DNA of 64,000 nucleotides from CAZJOD01 sp964547525 (GTDB lineage Bacteria > Bacillota > Clostridia > JAAYHZ01). Where the stretch lies: positions 6,338 to 70,337 of the forward strand of contig CAZJOD010000002.1 in assembly GCA_964547525.1 (NCBI GenBank), given 5' to 3'. The notes under the pieces were generated by a model that ran no database searches, had not been told where the DNA came from, and saw only the letters and a program-made list of their open reading frames with translations. How positions within the stretch are numbered: the stretch's first letter is position 1; the number at the start of each line of letters is the position of its first letter. Position numbers and translations under genes: made by a program. Positions 15,877 to 24,699 of this stretch are shown one piece after another.

Positions 15877-18039
15877 ATGGCAGGTTTAATTATCGTCGCA
15901 GTTATTGCCGCATTGGCTTTCGCTTACTATAATTTCATTGCGGTTAAAAAACTGGACCCGGGTACCGGATTGATGCAAGAAGTTGCGGAAGCAATCCAAA
16001 TCGGTGCAAAAGCATTTTTAATGCTTGAACTTAAAATAATTTTGAAAGTCAGTATCGCAGTACTTATATTATTGACTATATTGGTCAAGTGGTATGTTGG
16101 GGTAGCCTTCCTCATCGGTGCGACAATGAGTGCTTTTGCGGCGTTTGTTGGAATGAAAATCGCTACCATTGCAAATGTGCGCGTATCAAATACCGCTCGT
16201 GTTACCAAGAACTTGGGTAAGACGTTAAAAGTCGCTTTCCAAGGTGGTAGTGTAATGGGTTTATGTGTAGGTGGTTTCGCTCTTGCCGGACTGGGTATTA
16301 TATTTTTAGTATTCGGTAAATTGATGGGACAAATTTCCCCCGAATCTTTAGTAATCCAAACAAACTGGATCGATGTAAGCTTTATTCCTTTTACAATGAC
16401 TGTATCCGGTTATGCTTTGGGATGTTCGTTGATAGCTATGTTTAACCGTGTAGGCGGAGGTATTTATACAAAAGCCGCCGATATGGGAGCGGATTTGGTT
16501 GGTAAAACCGAAGCTCACATACCGGAAGACGATCCTAGAAATCCTGCTACAATAGCCGATAACGTAGGTGATAACGTAGGTGATGTTGCCGGATTAGGTT
16601 CAGACCTTTTGGAAAGTTACGTTGGAGCTATCATTTCATGCATATGCTTGGCGTCATATATGTTTTTCCTTCAAGAAAAACCTGTTTCAGAAGCTTTCAT
16701 TGGAAAATTGATTACATATCCATTGATATTTGTTGCTATAGGATTGATTTCATGTGTTATTGGTATAGCTTCATTGATCTTCAAAAACGTATCTGATAAA
16801 CCACATCGAGAATTAAACGGATCCACGATGATTTCGGCTGCATTTACCATTATCGGTAGTGGAGTGTTTACGTTTATATTTTTTAGAAATATGGATGTTA
16901 CCGGTGCCGACTTTGCTATTGGAGCGTTGTCTCCGTGGCTATCTGCGGTTTTCGGAGTAATAAGCGGTATACTTATAGGTAGAGTTGCCGAATATTATAC
17001 AAGTTATGATTTCAGTCCCACACAAAAGATAGCTCAATCTTCAGTCGAAGGTGCTGCATTGACTATAACGGAAGGTTTGGGAATAGGTATGAAATCAACA
17101 CTCATCCCTGTTGCAATTCTTGCGTTGACCACGATTATTTCTTACTATTTGGCGGGAATTTACGGTGTCGCAATGGCTGCAATAGGTATGTTGTCATTCG
17201 TTTCTGCGACTGTCTCGGTTGATACTTACGGACCTATTTCCGATAATGCCGGTGGTATTAGTGAAATGTCAAAATTGGAACCTGAAGTAAGACATATTAC
17301 GGATAAATTGGACTCTGTAGGTAATACAACAGCTGCTATCGGAAAAGGATTTGCCATAGGCTCCGCCGCATTAGCCGCTCTTTCACTGTTAACATCATAT
17401 TTGCATTCACAAGTACCTGCTGAAGGTGCCGGCCACGGTCTCGGACTTTTATTGAATATAATTGATCCTCTAACTTTGGCAGGAGCACTAATAGGTGGCG
17501 CGTTACCTTTCTTCTTCTCAGGCATGCTTATAGATGCGGTAGCAAAAGCCGCTAGAAAAATGGTACGTGAAGTCAGAAGGCAGTTTAAAGAAATGCCGGG
17601 TATTTTAACAGGAGAAACAAAACCCGATTATAAGACATGTATAAGTATTTCATCTGCGGGAGCTTTACGTGAGATGAGAGTTCCGGCCATTACAGCGGTT
17701 GCAACTCCATTGATAGGTGGGTTTATATTCGGTGCGGGATTCGTAGGAGGATTACTCATAGGCTGTACATTGTCGGCTATTATGCTTGCATTATTTACCG
17801 CCAATGCCGGTGGTGCATGGGATAATGCAAAAAAATATATTGAATCCGGAAGTATCGAAGGCGAAGCTAAAGGTTCGGATGCACACTCTGCGGCTGTTAT
17901 TGGTGATACCGTAGGTGATCCCCTTAAAGATACCGTAGGACCTTCTTTGGATATATTTATAAAAATTATGTCGGTTGTTTCTTTAATCGGTGTAACTGTA
18001 TTCGGAAGATATAACTTGTTTGATTTGTTTATGAAATAA
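15877..18039 (+). CDS. hppA: Membrane-bound ion-pumping pyrophosphatase
   Basis: Hydrolyses pyrophosphate and pumps H+ or Na+ across the membrane. The 720-residue protein has about 16 membrane helices and the active-site blocks GADLVGKTEAHIPEDDPRNP, IADNVGDNVGDVAGLGSDL and the C-terminal DAHSAAVIGDTVGDPLKDT. GNTTAAIGKGFAIGSAAL carries Ala where K+-independent enzymes have Lys, so it belongs to the K+-dependent subfamily. Whether H+ or Na+ is transported cannot be read with confidence. Start is ATG 15877 after AGGAGG, and a strong terminator follows. Such pumps save energy in anaerobes. Confidence 0.97.
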   Translation: MAGLIIVAVIAALAFAYYNFIAVKKLDPGTGLMQEVAEAIQIGAKAFLMLELKIILKVSIAVLILLTILVKWYVGVAFLIGATMSAFAAFVGMKIATIANVRVSNTARVTKNLGKTLKVAFQGGSVMGLCVGGFALAGLGIIFLVFGKLMGQISPESLVIQTNWIDVSFIPFTMTVSGYALGCSLIAMFNRVGGGIYTKAADMGADLVGKTEAHIPEDDPRNPATIADNVGDNVGDVAGLGSDLLESYVGAIISCICLASYMFFLQEKPVSEAFIGKLITYPLIFVAIGLISCVIGIASLIFKNVSDKPHRELNGSTMISAAFTIIGSGVFTFIFFRNMDVTGADFAIGALSPWLSAVFGVISGILIGRVAEYYTSYDFSPTQKIAQSSVEGAALTITEGLGIGMKSTLIPVAILALTTIISYYLAGIYGVAMAAIGMLSFVSATVSVDTYGPISDNAGGISEMSKLEPEVRHITDKLDSVGNTTAAIGKGFAIGSAALAALSLLTSYLHSQVPAEGAGHGLGLLLNIIDPLTLAGALIGGALPFFFSGMLIDAVAKAARKMVREVRRQFKEMPGILTGETKPDYKTCISISSAGALREMRVPAITAVATPLIGGFIFGAGFVGGLLIGCTLSAIMLALFTANAGGAWDNAKKYIESGSIEGEAKGSDAHSAAVIGDTVGDPLKDTVGPSLDIFIKIMSVVSLIGVTVFGRYNLFDLFMK

Positions 18040-18104
18040 ATATATTTAAGTGTTATACAATATAATAAACATATATATAATAAAAAAATGAATGGATTGA
18101 TTAT

Positions 18105-18135
18105 ATAAGGGTTGCCAATGGCAACCCTTATTAAT
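18105..18135 (+). terminator. Terminator of hppA
   Basis: ATAAGGGTTGCC (18105-18116) pairs perfectly with GGCAACCCTTAT (18120-18131) across a 3-base loop. The tail is only short (TTAATT), but the 12-bp stem is strong. Confidence 0.8.
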
Positions 18136-18446
18136 TGTAAGTTTATAAAATGTTTATATGATTTCACTGCAAAAACTCATAAACTGAACTGTAATTGAAA
18201 TGTGTAACGGCTAAACTTGCATTTTTTAACTGTCGTTGTAAACACGACGTCCTGTCACTAACAACTCAAAACGTCGTTTTGCCGGTTTTAAATACTGCAT
18301 TTTCGCCAAGCTATAAATAATATGTCTTTGCTACGAGAATAATAAGGTTTATTCCGATGAACAAACAGATATTTGAAAAAGTTATGTTGCAGTGTTTTTT
18401 TACTATGATATAATAAAGTAATAAATGACTGACAGGGAGTGAGTGT
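18136..18446 (+). promoter_or_regulatory. Intergenic region with promoter of the ROK gene
   Basis: TTGCAG (18387-18392), a 16-base spacer and TATAAT (18409-18414) form a good promoter for the ROK kinase. Immediately after the hppA terminator is another promoter-like pair, TTGTAA (18135-18140) and TATGAT (18157-18162, spacing 16). About 70 bases later two mutually exclusive hairpins can form: GTCGT/ACGAC near 18232-18248, or ACGACGT (18244-18250) with ACGTCGT (18271-18277). No open frame of note is present. Confidence 0.45.
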
Positions 18447-19403
18447 ATGTATTATTTGGGTATTGATGTTGGCGGAATGTCAATTAAGGCAGGTATTGTT
18501 GATGAAAACGGCACCATTTTATTAAAAGACAAGTTCCCGACGCATAATGAAAGACACTACAGCGATATTATAAGCGATATAGGTGAATTTTCATTAAATT
18601 TGATTGAGAAGTCAGGTATCGGGAAAGAAAATATAAATAGTGTCGGTATAGGTATACCCGGGACTCCGGATTGTGAAAACGGTATATTGGTATATGCTAA
18701 CAACTTGGGATTTAGAAACGTTCCTTTTAGAGATCTGTTAAAAAAGTATTTTGATTGCCCGATATATATTGATAATGATGCGAATGTAGCAGCTTTGGCT
18801 GAAGCTGTTGCAGGTGTGGCTAAAGATGCCAAGATATCAATGACCATTACGTTAGGAACAGGGATAGGAAGCGGTTTGATTATTGACGGAAAAATTTTTG
18901 GAGGATTTAATTATGCCGCTCCGGAAATCGGACATATGGTCATAGTAGAAGGTGGTGCACTTTGCACCTGCGGAAGAACAGGATGCTGGGAAGCGTACGC
19001 ATCAGCCACAGGACTTATAAGAATGACAAAGGAAGCCGCAATTCGATTTACCGATTCCAAAATACATGAAATTTGTAAGGGTAATCTTGATGAGATAGAT
19101 GCAAGAACGGCTTTCGAAGCTAAAAGACAAGGGGATTTTGCCGCTTCTTTGGTTATTGTGCAATATACAAAATACTTAGCTGCCGGTATAGTCAATATTA
19201 TAAATTTGTTTCAACCCGAAATTCTGGCTGTGGGTGGCGGTCTGTCTAAAGAAGGCGACTATTTGATGGATGATGTCAAAAAGATAGTATTCAGTGAAGT
19301 TTACAGTAAGGATCCCGTACCCCAAACCAAGATAGAGTATGCTAAAATGGGAAATGATGCAGGGATCGTCGGTGCTGCGTTTTTAGGACTTTCCGAAGGC
19401 TAA
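18447..19403 (+). CDS. ROK-family glucokinase
   Basis: A 318-residue ROK sugar kinase. The phosphate-binding start GIDVGGMSIKAGIVDENG, the substrate Asp in IDNDANVAALAEA, the second phosphate motif TLGTGIGSGLIIDGKIF, and the zinc site GALCTCGRTGCWEAYAS (His from EIGHM plus Cys residues) are all visible. This pattern and length fit the Firmicutes ROK glucokinase, although other hexoses or N-acyl hexosamines cannot be excluded. It leads a group with a ROK-like protein and a PIG-L deacetylase, so an amino-sugar substrate is possible. Confidence 0.88.
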   Translation: MYYLGIDVGGMSIKAGIVDENGTILLKDKFPTHNERHYSDIISDIGEFSLNLIEKSGIGKENINSVGIGIPGTPDCENGILVYANNLGFRNVPFRDLLKKYFDCPIYIDNDANVAALAEAVAGVAKDAKISMTITLGTGIGSGLIIDGKIFGGFNYAAPEIGHMVIVEGGALCTCGRTGCWEAYASATGLIRMTKEAAIRFTDSKIHEICKGNLDEIDARTAFEAKRQGDFAASLVIVQYTKYLAAGIVNIINLFQPEILAVGGGLSKEGDYLMDDVKKIVFSEVYSKDPVPQTKIEYAKMGNDAGIVGAAFLGLSEG

Positions 19404-19456
19404 AGTTCGGAATCAGACGATACCTTGTTATATAAAAATATTATACGGAGGTTTAT

Positions 19457-20848
19457 ATGACTATAAATTTATTAAGTCAACCTAAAGTTATACCACCTTT
19501 GGATACAGGGTTTAAACCCGCGATTTTAGAGAAGATCGCATATGAGAAATTGGTAGCCGAAAGTGGGAAAGAAGCTGTTCTAAAAATTGCCGTTGAAAGA
19601 AACGGAGGACTTGTTTCTGTTAAAGAAATAAAGGTTTTATCTGATGACTTAAAGTACGGTGAATATTCATGTTACTATGCAGAACGTTATGTAAAGACCC
19701 TTCTTTGGGTAATAGGTGGATGGAAAATATATTTGTCCGGCCCGAAATATATATGTAAGCATATACAAAACGCATTTTCATTAGGAGGGTTAAGAGATTT
19801 TGACGTAAAAACTATGAGTAGAATCTATGAGAAACCATTTGAAACTGTTATTACAGAGAACATACCTGTTTCTAAAGACCAGGCTGTGGCAGTAGGAAGA
19901 CATTTGGACGGTTGCAGAATAGGATTCGATGCAGGTGGAAGTGACAGAAAGGTTTCAGCTGTAATAAACGGAGAAGCGGTTTTCAGTGAAGAGGTGGTTT
20001 GGTTTCCAAAAACACAAGAAGATCCCGGTTACCACTATAACGGAATATTAAGCGCGTTTAAGGCTGCCGCAGAGCACATGCCTCGAGTTGATGCCATAGG
20101 TGTCAGTGCCGCGGGTGTTTATGTAGATAATAGAGCGATGATAGCTTCTTTGTTTATAAAGGTTCCTGATGAGTTATTCGATAAGAAAGTAAAAGACATC
20201 TTTATAAGAGCTGCAAAGGAAATCGGAGATGTTCCGGTCGAAGTAGCGAATGACGGAGATGTTACAGCATTAGCGGGAGCTATGAGTTTACAGACCAACA
20301 GTGTTCTGGGAATTGCCATGGGCACAAGTGAAGCCGGTGGATATGTTAACGAATACGGTAATATTACAGGTTGGTTGAACGAATTGGCGTTTGTCCCCAT
20401 TGATTTTAATTTTGAAGCCGCAGTTGACGAATGGTCAAAGGATTTTGGGTGTGGAGTAAAATATTTCTCCCAAGACGGAGTAATAAAATTGGCACCTGCT
20501 GCAGGAATACAACTTGATGACGGCTTAAGTCAGGCGGAAAAACTTAAAATAGTGCAAAATGAGCTGGAAGCCGGAAATAAAGAAGTGGAAAAAATATTTG
20601 TAAGCCTTGGTGTAAACTTAGGGTACGCTTTGGCTTATTATTCCGAATTTTACGATATAAAGCATCTGCTGGTAATGGGAAGAGTAACATCCGGTAAAGG
20701 CGGTAGTCTGCTTGTAGATAATGCTGTTAAGGTATTAAAAACCGAGTTTCCCGAATTAGCCGAACAAATACAAATACATTTGCCTGATGAAAACTCCAGA
20801 AGAGTAGGACAATCCATAGCGGCAGCCAGCTTACCGGAAATCAAATAA
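19457..20848 (+). CDS. ROK-like actin-fold protein with N-terminal extension
   Basis: A 463-residue protein. Residues about 153-460 resemble ROK kinases: GFDAGGSDRKVSAVINGE (phosphate 1-like), ANDGDVTALAGAMSL (with the Asp of the sugar site) and LGIAMGTSEAGGYVNEYG (phosphate 2-like). The CxCGxxGC zinc motif of ROK proteins is absent, and GGSDRK replaces GGTxxK. The first 150 residues match nothing I recognise and contain no helix-turn-helix. It may be a sugar kinase of unusual specificity. It follows the ROK kinase by 53 bases and precedes the PIG-L protein by 30. Confidence 0.6.
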   Translation: MTINLLSQPKVIPPLDTGFKPAILEKIAYEKLVAESGKEAVLKIAVERNGGLVSVKEIKVLSDDLKYGEYSCYYAERYVKTLLWVIGGWKIYLSGPKYICKHIQNAFSLGGLRDFDVKTMSRIYEKPFETVITENIPVSKDQAVAVGRHLDGCRIGFDAGGSDRKVSAVINGEAVFSEEVVWFPKTQEDPGYHYNGILSAFKAAAEHMPRVDAIGVSAAGVYVDNRAMIASLFIKVPDELFDKKVKDIFIRAAKEIGDVPVEVANDGDVTALAGAMSLQTNSVLGIAMGTSEAGGYVNEYGNITGWLNELAFVPIDFNFEAAVDEWSKDFGCGVKYFSQDGVIKLAPAAGIQLDDGLSQAEKLKIVQNELEAGNKEVEKIFVSLGVNLGYALAYYSEFYDIKHLLVMGRVTSGKGGSLLVDNAVKVLKTEFPELAEQIQIHLPDENSRRVGQSIAAASLPEIK

Positions 20849-20878
20849 GAATAAATTTTAAAGGAAGTGTTTTTATAT

Positions 20879-21727
20879 ATGAAATTGTTTAACAAAGGTG
20901 CCGAGTTTTTTGTTCCGGATGGTGCAAGCATCAATGAAGCGTTGGCCAGATCTACACATATGGCCGTATCCGCACATCAGGACGACATCGAGATTATGGC
21001 TTATGACGGTATTTTAAAATGTTTCGGAAGTGACGATTACCGGTTTTTTGCAACCGTTGTAACAAACGGATCAGGTAGTCCGAGAGCCGATTTATATGAA
21101 AAGTATACCGATGAAGATATGATTAACGTTAGAAAAAAAGAACAAAAAAAGGCGGCATATATTGGTGAATATTCAGGGTTAGCCTTGTTGGATTATTCCA
21201 GTTCTGCCGTTAAGGATGCAAAAAATCAAAATGTTGTGGCTGAAATAAAAGAACTCATAAAAGCGGCGGCTCCTAAAATAATATATACCCACAATTTGGC
21301 TGATAAGCATGATACTCATGTAGCTGTAGCGTTACGTGTCATACAAGCCGTAAGGGAGTTACCTCGTGAATTAAGACCGGAAAAAATATACGGATGTGAA
21401 GTGTGGAGAAATTTAGACTGGATGCTTGATGAAGACAAGACCATGTTTAATGTGGACGCTCATCCGAATTTGGCTTCGGCTTTGGTTGAAATTTTTGATT
21501 CTCAGGTTTGCGGTGGTAAAAGATACGACTTGGCGACAGTGGGTAGAAGACTTGCTAATGCCACGTATGCTGCGTCACATGGCACCGATGAAGCGCAATC
21601 CTTAATATTTGCTATGGATCTGACTCCGTTGATTAATGATGATAATGCCGACATTGCAAATTATGTACAAAATTATTTGGACAGATTCATAAATGATGTA
21701 AGAAAGAGAATAGATAAAATGTCATGA
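20879..21727 (+). CDS. PIG-L family deacetylase
   Basis: A 282-residue LmbE/PIG-L-fold protein, a zinc-dependent deacetylase family acting on N-acetylglucosamine conjugates. The first metal motif is AHQDDIEIM in place of the common AHPDDE, and the second is THNLADKHDTHVAVA, with the His ligands. Other members with AHQDDIE exist in Firmicutes. ATG 20879 is chosen over GTG 20867 because the latter overlaps the AAGGAAG site. Its stop overlaps the truA start by 4 bases. Context with ROK-type proteins suggests amino-sugar catabolism; the substrate is unknown. Confidence 0.78.
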   Translation: MKLFNKGAEFFVPDGASINEALARSTHMAVSAHQDDIEIMAYDGILKCFGSDDYRFFATVVTNGSGSPRADLYEKYTDEDMINVRKKEQKKAAYIGEYSGLALLDYSSSAVKDAKNQNVVAEIKELIKAAAPKIIYTHNLADKHDTHVAVALRVIQAVRELPRELRPEKIYGCEVWRNLDWMLDEDKTMFNVDAHPNLASALVEIFDSQVCGGKRYDLATVGRRLANATYAASHGTDEAQSLIFAMDLTPLINDDNADIANYVQNYLDRFINDVRKRIDKMS

Positions 21728-22461
21728 CAAACATCAAACTCGTAATTGAGTATGACGGGACGAATTATCACGGATGGCAGGGTCAATTAAATGCTTGTAC
21801 AATACAAGATACATTGGCTTCTGCCATTTATCATGCCACCGGAGAACAACCGGTACTTTCAGGAAGCGGAAGAACCGATGCGGGTGTACATGCATTGGCA
21901 CAAACAGTCAGTTTTCAAACTAAGTCCTCCATACCTCCGGAAAAATTTAAATATGCGATAAATTCACGTTTGCCTGAAGATATTAGAGTGTTAGAATCAA
22001 AAGCCGTACCTGATGATTTTCACGCCCGTTTCAATGTGACCCGTAAAGAATACCTGTATTTGATTATAAATTCACCGGATAAATCGGTTTTTACACGAAA
22101 CCGGATGTATTGGGTAAAAGGACGGTTAAATGTTGCGGATATGGCACATGCCGCCCGGTTATTTGAAGGGGAACATGATTTTTCTTCTTTTTGTGCCTCC
22201 GGTAGTAGTGTTAAAAGTACCATTAGGACCGTTTATAAATCATGTATACAACAAGAAGGTGCTGTTATAAGTTATATGGTGCTAGGTAATGGATTCTTAT
22301 ATAATATGGTGAGGATTATTGTAGGTACACTTATCGATGTTGGCTTGGGCAAAATCGATAAAAATGCGATTCCTGAAATATTGACCGCGAAAAGTAGAAA
22401 ACCTGCCGGTAAAACCGCTCCTGCTCACGGCTTATATTTAAAGCGGGTATTTTATGATTAG
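21724..22461 (+). CDS. truA: tRNA pseudouridine(38-40) synthase
   Basis: Isomerises uridines 38-40 of the tRNA anticodon arm. The 245-residue protein has IEYDGTNYHGWQGQ, the catalytic SGRTDAGVHALAQ (the Asp), NSRLPEDIRV, DFHARFNVTRKEYLY and NGFLYNMVRIIVGTLIDVG. It starts inside the PIG-L stop codon (ATGA overlap), so it is read from the same transcript. In Firmicutes truA usually precedes rplM-rpsI; here a terminator and fresh promoter separate them. Confidence 0.97.
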   Translation: MTNIKLVIEYDGTNYHGWQGQLNACTIQDTLASAIYHATGEQPVLSGSGRTDAGVHALAQTVSFQTKSSIPPEKFKYAINSRLPEDIRVLESKAVPDDFHARFNVTRKEYLYLIINSPDKSVFTRNRMYWVKGRLNVADMAHAARLFEGEHDFSSFCASGSSVKSTIRTVYKSCIQQEGAVISYMVLGNGFLYNMVRIIVGTLIDVGLGKIDKNAIPEILTAKSRKPAGKTAPAHGLYLKRVFYD

Positions 22462-22506
22462 ATATCGGCCGGCTTTAATATTCTATTCAACGTTTATTGG
22501 TTATTA

Positions 22507-22536
22507 GGTGTCGAATAAGGTTTGACACTTTTTTAT
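22507..22536 (+). terminator. Terminator after truA
   Basis: GTGTCGAA (22508-22515) pairs with TTTGACAC (22521-22528) with one G-U pair, followed by six T. Confidence 0.85.
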
Positions 22537-22639
22537 TGTCAATTTTCAGGAATGGCGAACGATTATACGAGAGAATACAAGATAATAAGGCCAAAAATCA
22601 AAGGAATCCGGAGGTAGATTAAAAATATAAAAAAATCTC

Positions 22640-22692
22640 TTGACATGAGAATAACCGTGTATTAAAATATGAAAGTGTCGTTTGGGACGACA
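22640..22692 (+). promoter_or_regulatory. rplM promoter and 5' leader hairpin
   Basis: TTGACA (22640-22645), 17-base spacer, TAAAAT (22663-22668). A hairpin TGTCGT (22676-22681) / ACGACA (22687-22692) with loop TTGGG begins at the predicted transcript start. Firmicutes rplM mRNAs often carry an L13 leader of this kind in this place; whether this hairpin belongs to that family is inferred from position. Confidence 0.65.
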
Positions 22693-22733
22693 TGCTAATT
22701 TATGTGAAAAGATTCTCGAAGGAGGTTAAACAT

Positions 22734-23162
22734 ATGAAGTCATATATGGCGAAAGCTGAAAACGTACAACGTAAATGGTTTGTAGTTGACGCTGAAGGTA
22801 AAGTGCTAGGTAGACTTGCATCTGAAGTTGCTACAATTTTAAGAGGGAAACATAAAGCCGAATATACACCTCATGTTGATGTTGGTGATTTTGTTATTAT
22901 AGTTAATGCGGATAAAGTCGAATTGACAGGGAACAAATGGGATAAAAAAATGTATCGGTATCATACGGGATATATCGGCGGATTGAAAGAAATGCCGTAT
23001 AAACAGTTTGTTCAAAAAAATCCTCGCAAAATGGTTGAATTGGCTGTTAAAGGTATGCTTCCTAAAAACAGTCTCGGTAGAGCGATGATTAAGAAATTAA
23101 AAGTATATGCAGAAAGCCAACATCCTCATCAGGCTCAAAGTCCTGAAGTGTTGGAATTATAA
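22734..23162 (+). CDS. rplM: 50S ribosomal protein L13
   Basis: A 142-residue L13, the usual length. ATG 22734 (MKSYMAKAENVQRKW) is chosen: AAGGAGG lies 7 bases upstream and the residues align with the common MKTFxAKPE start. Family blocks are LGRLASEVATILRGKHKAEY, VIIVNADKVELTGNK and VKGMLPKNSLGRAM. L13 is an early assembly protein of the large subunit. It is followed 18 bases later by rpsI, the universal rplM-rpsI pair. Confidence 0.98.
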   Translation: MKSYMAKAENVQRKWFVVDAEGKVLGRLASEVATILRGKHKAEYTPHVDVGDFVIIVNADKVELTGNKWDKKMYRYHTGYIGGLKEMPYKQFVQKNPRKMVELAVKGMLPKNSLGRAMIKKLKVYAESQHPHQAQSPEVLEL

Positions 23163-23180
23163 TGAAAGGAGGAGTATGAA

Positions 23181-23573
23181 ATGGCTAGTGTACAATATTG
23201 CGGAACCGGAAGAAGAAAAAAATCTATAGCTCGTGTCAGATTGGTACCGGGAGACGGTAACTTTGTTATAAACGGTAGAACTATTGACGACTTTTTCGGA
23301 TTGGATACCTTGAAAGTAATAGTAAGACAACCTCTTGTTTTAACAAACACAACCGATCGGTTTGATGTATTAGTGAACGTTAAAGGCGGCGGATTTACAG
23401 GCCAAGCGGGTGCTATTCGTCATGGTATATCCAGAGCTTTGTTAGAAGCTGACGCTGAATACAGGCAACCGTTGAAAAAAGCGGGATTCTTAACAAGAGA
23501 CCCAAGAATGAAGGAAAGAAAAAAATACGGTCTCAAAAAAGCAAGAAGAGCTCCTCAATTTTCAAAACGTTAA
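23181..23573 (+). CDS. rpsI: 30S ribosomal protein S9
   Basis: A 130-residue S9. The start YCGTGRRKKSIARVRL, GGGFTGQAGAIRHGISRAL and the C-terminal tail KKARRAPQFSKR, whose last residues reach the P-site tRNA, are all typical. ATG 23181 follows AAGGAGGAG. The gene ends the rplM-rpsI transcript and is followed by a good terminator. Confidence 0.98.
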   Translation: MASVQYCGTGRRKKSIARVRLVPGDGNFVINGRTIDDFFGLDTLKVIVRQPLVLTNTTDRFDVLVNVKGGGFTGQAGAIRHGISRALLEADAEYRQPLKKAGFLTRDPRMKERKKYGLKKARRAPQFSKR

Positions 23574-23590
23574 TCAAGACCGAACATACG

Positions 23591-23626
23591 AAATTCCCGT
23601 ATACTGTGTATTACGGGAATTTTTTA
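23591..23626 (+). terminator. Terminator of rplM-rpsI
   Basis: AAATTCCCGTA (23591-23601) pairs perfectly with TACGGGAATTT (23612-23622) and runs into T residues. Confidence 0.92.
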
Positions 23627-23652
23627 TTAAACGATATTTTGCCTACGTTAAC

Positions 23653-23690
23653 AGCTGCCGAAAAAAGACACACTACGTGGCGGCTTTTTA
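23653..23690 (+). terminator. Second hairpin with T-run
   Basis: AGCTGCC (23653-23659) pairs with GGCGGCT (23679-23685, one G-U), followed by five T. It may back up the first terminator. The following bases to 23927 hold no gene. Confidence 0.6.
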
Positions 23691-23927
23691 TACAAATATA
23701 TCATAATAATCTTATTATGGCGTAAAAGATACATATAATGATAGTTGATTATCTATTCTAAGATTAAAAAGATCAAAGTTTTCAATAAATAATTTCAAAT
23801 AAATTACCTTGATATATGAACATATCCTTCTTTGTACGAATATAATAATTAAGGCTGTAAAGTAAAAACGGTTATAGAAAACTTTTTTGTTACATTCTCA
23901 TACATAACTTGAATAAGGGGTGATAAC

Positions 23928-24251
23928 ATGTTTAACAACTTATTTACGTGGGAATTTGTAACCGGTTTTACCGGCATGGTTGTTGCGGTGAGTCTTATTA
24001 CCCAATTGACAAAAAATATTTGCGATAAATGTATGGGTAAAATAAAGACTGAAAAATTGGTATATGTCATATCGATACTTGTAGTTGGTGTTGTAGTGGC
24101 AACTACCGAGAACTTTAATGTTCCTGTCCGCCAAATAATACAAAAAGTATTTACAGCATGGCTTAACTCAATAATTGTGGCGTTTACCTCAATGAAAACT
24201 TATGATAGCATCCGTAGTAAGATACCGTTACTTTTCAAAAACGATGAATAA
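23928..24251 (+). CDS. Small membrane protein with holin-like layout
   Basis: A 107-residue protein beginning at ATG 23928 with AAGGGGTGA upstream. It has hydrophobic helices at about residues 8-28 (FVTGFTGMVVAVSLITQLT) and 43-60 (LVYVISILVVGVVVAT), then an amphipathic stretch and a charged tail. Size and helix order resemble phage or cell-lysis holins, but no phage gene is near. It is a single-gene unit with its own terminator. I do not recognise a specific family. Confidence 0.6.
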   Translation: MFNNLFTWEFVTGFTGMVVAVSLITQLTKNICDKCMGKIKTEKLVYVISILVVGVVVATTENFNVPVRQIIQKVFTAWLNSIIVAFTSMKTYDSIRSKIPLLFKNDE

Positions 24252-24382
24252 AAAGATAAGGATTATACGGGTTTGTGTATCACACATTATAATTAAAATT
24301 TTGGATTCTGATATATAATGTTTCCTTAGATACTTTGCTAATCTGTAAGAGATCATATCAGGTTAATATTCTTGTTATGAAT

Positions 24383-24414
24383 AAACCCGTCTGGATTTTC
24401 CGGCGGGTTTTACT
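24383..24414 (+). terminator. Intrinsic terminator
   Basis: AAACCCG (24383-24389) pairs with CGGGTTT (24404-24410), with TGG/CCG pairing inside and a short T tail. It ends the small membrane protein unit, 130 bases after the gene. Confidence 0.8.
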
Positions 24415-24519
24415 TATATTTTTTGTATAATAAAAAGCATAATTATTAAATAGATTAAATAATCAAAGTAATAAAAGATTTAACAACAAAAACAATACAT
24501 CGGTAGCATCAAACCGAAT

Positions 24520-24562
24520 TGTAACTTAAGTTACAGACAAACAAAGTGGAATATGGTATTAT
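24520..24562 (+). promoter_or_regulatory. CRP/FNR-type operator and promoter of the flavodiiron gene
   Basis: TGTAACTTAAGTTACA (24520-24535) is a perfect 16-bp palindrome of form GTAAC-N4-GTTAC. It touches a weak -35 element, CAGACA (24534-24539), 17 bases before TATTAT (24557-24562). The palindrome centre lies about 41 bases before the predicted start, the class II activator position used by CRP/FNR proteins. Activation by an HcpR-like nitrosative-stress regulator is an inference. The rest of 24252-24699 holds one terminator and no gene. Confidence 0.65.
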
Positions 24563-24699
24563 GTATATAACGTAAAATTTATCCAATATGTATGAGTTTT
24601 TTATCAAAAAATAAAGCATACTAGATTAAGAATTATTGTTGCTCAAAGTTTTTCTTGAGTAGCAGGAAGTTTTACATTTTTATTATAACGAGGTGTTTT

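Noticed and set aside
23928..24251. Phage holin and a prophage remnant
   Set aside because: Only the helix layout is suggestive; neighbouring genes are ordinary chromosomal ones and no lysin or phage structural gene is present.
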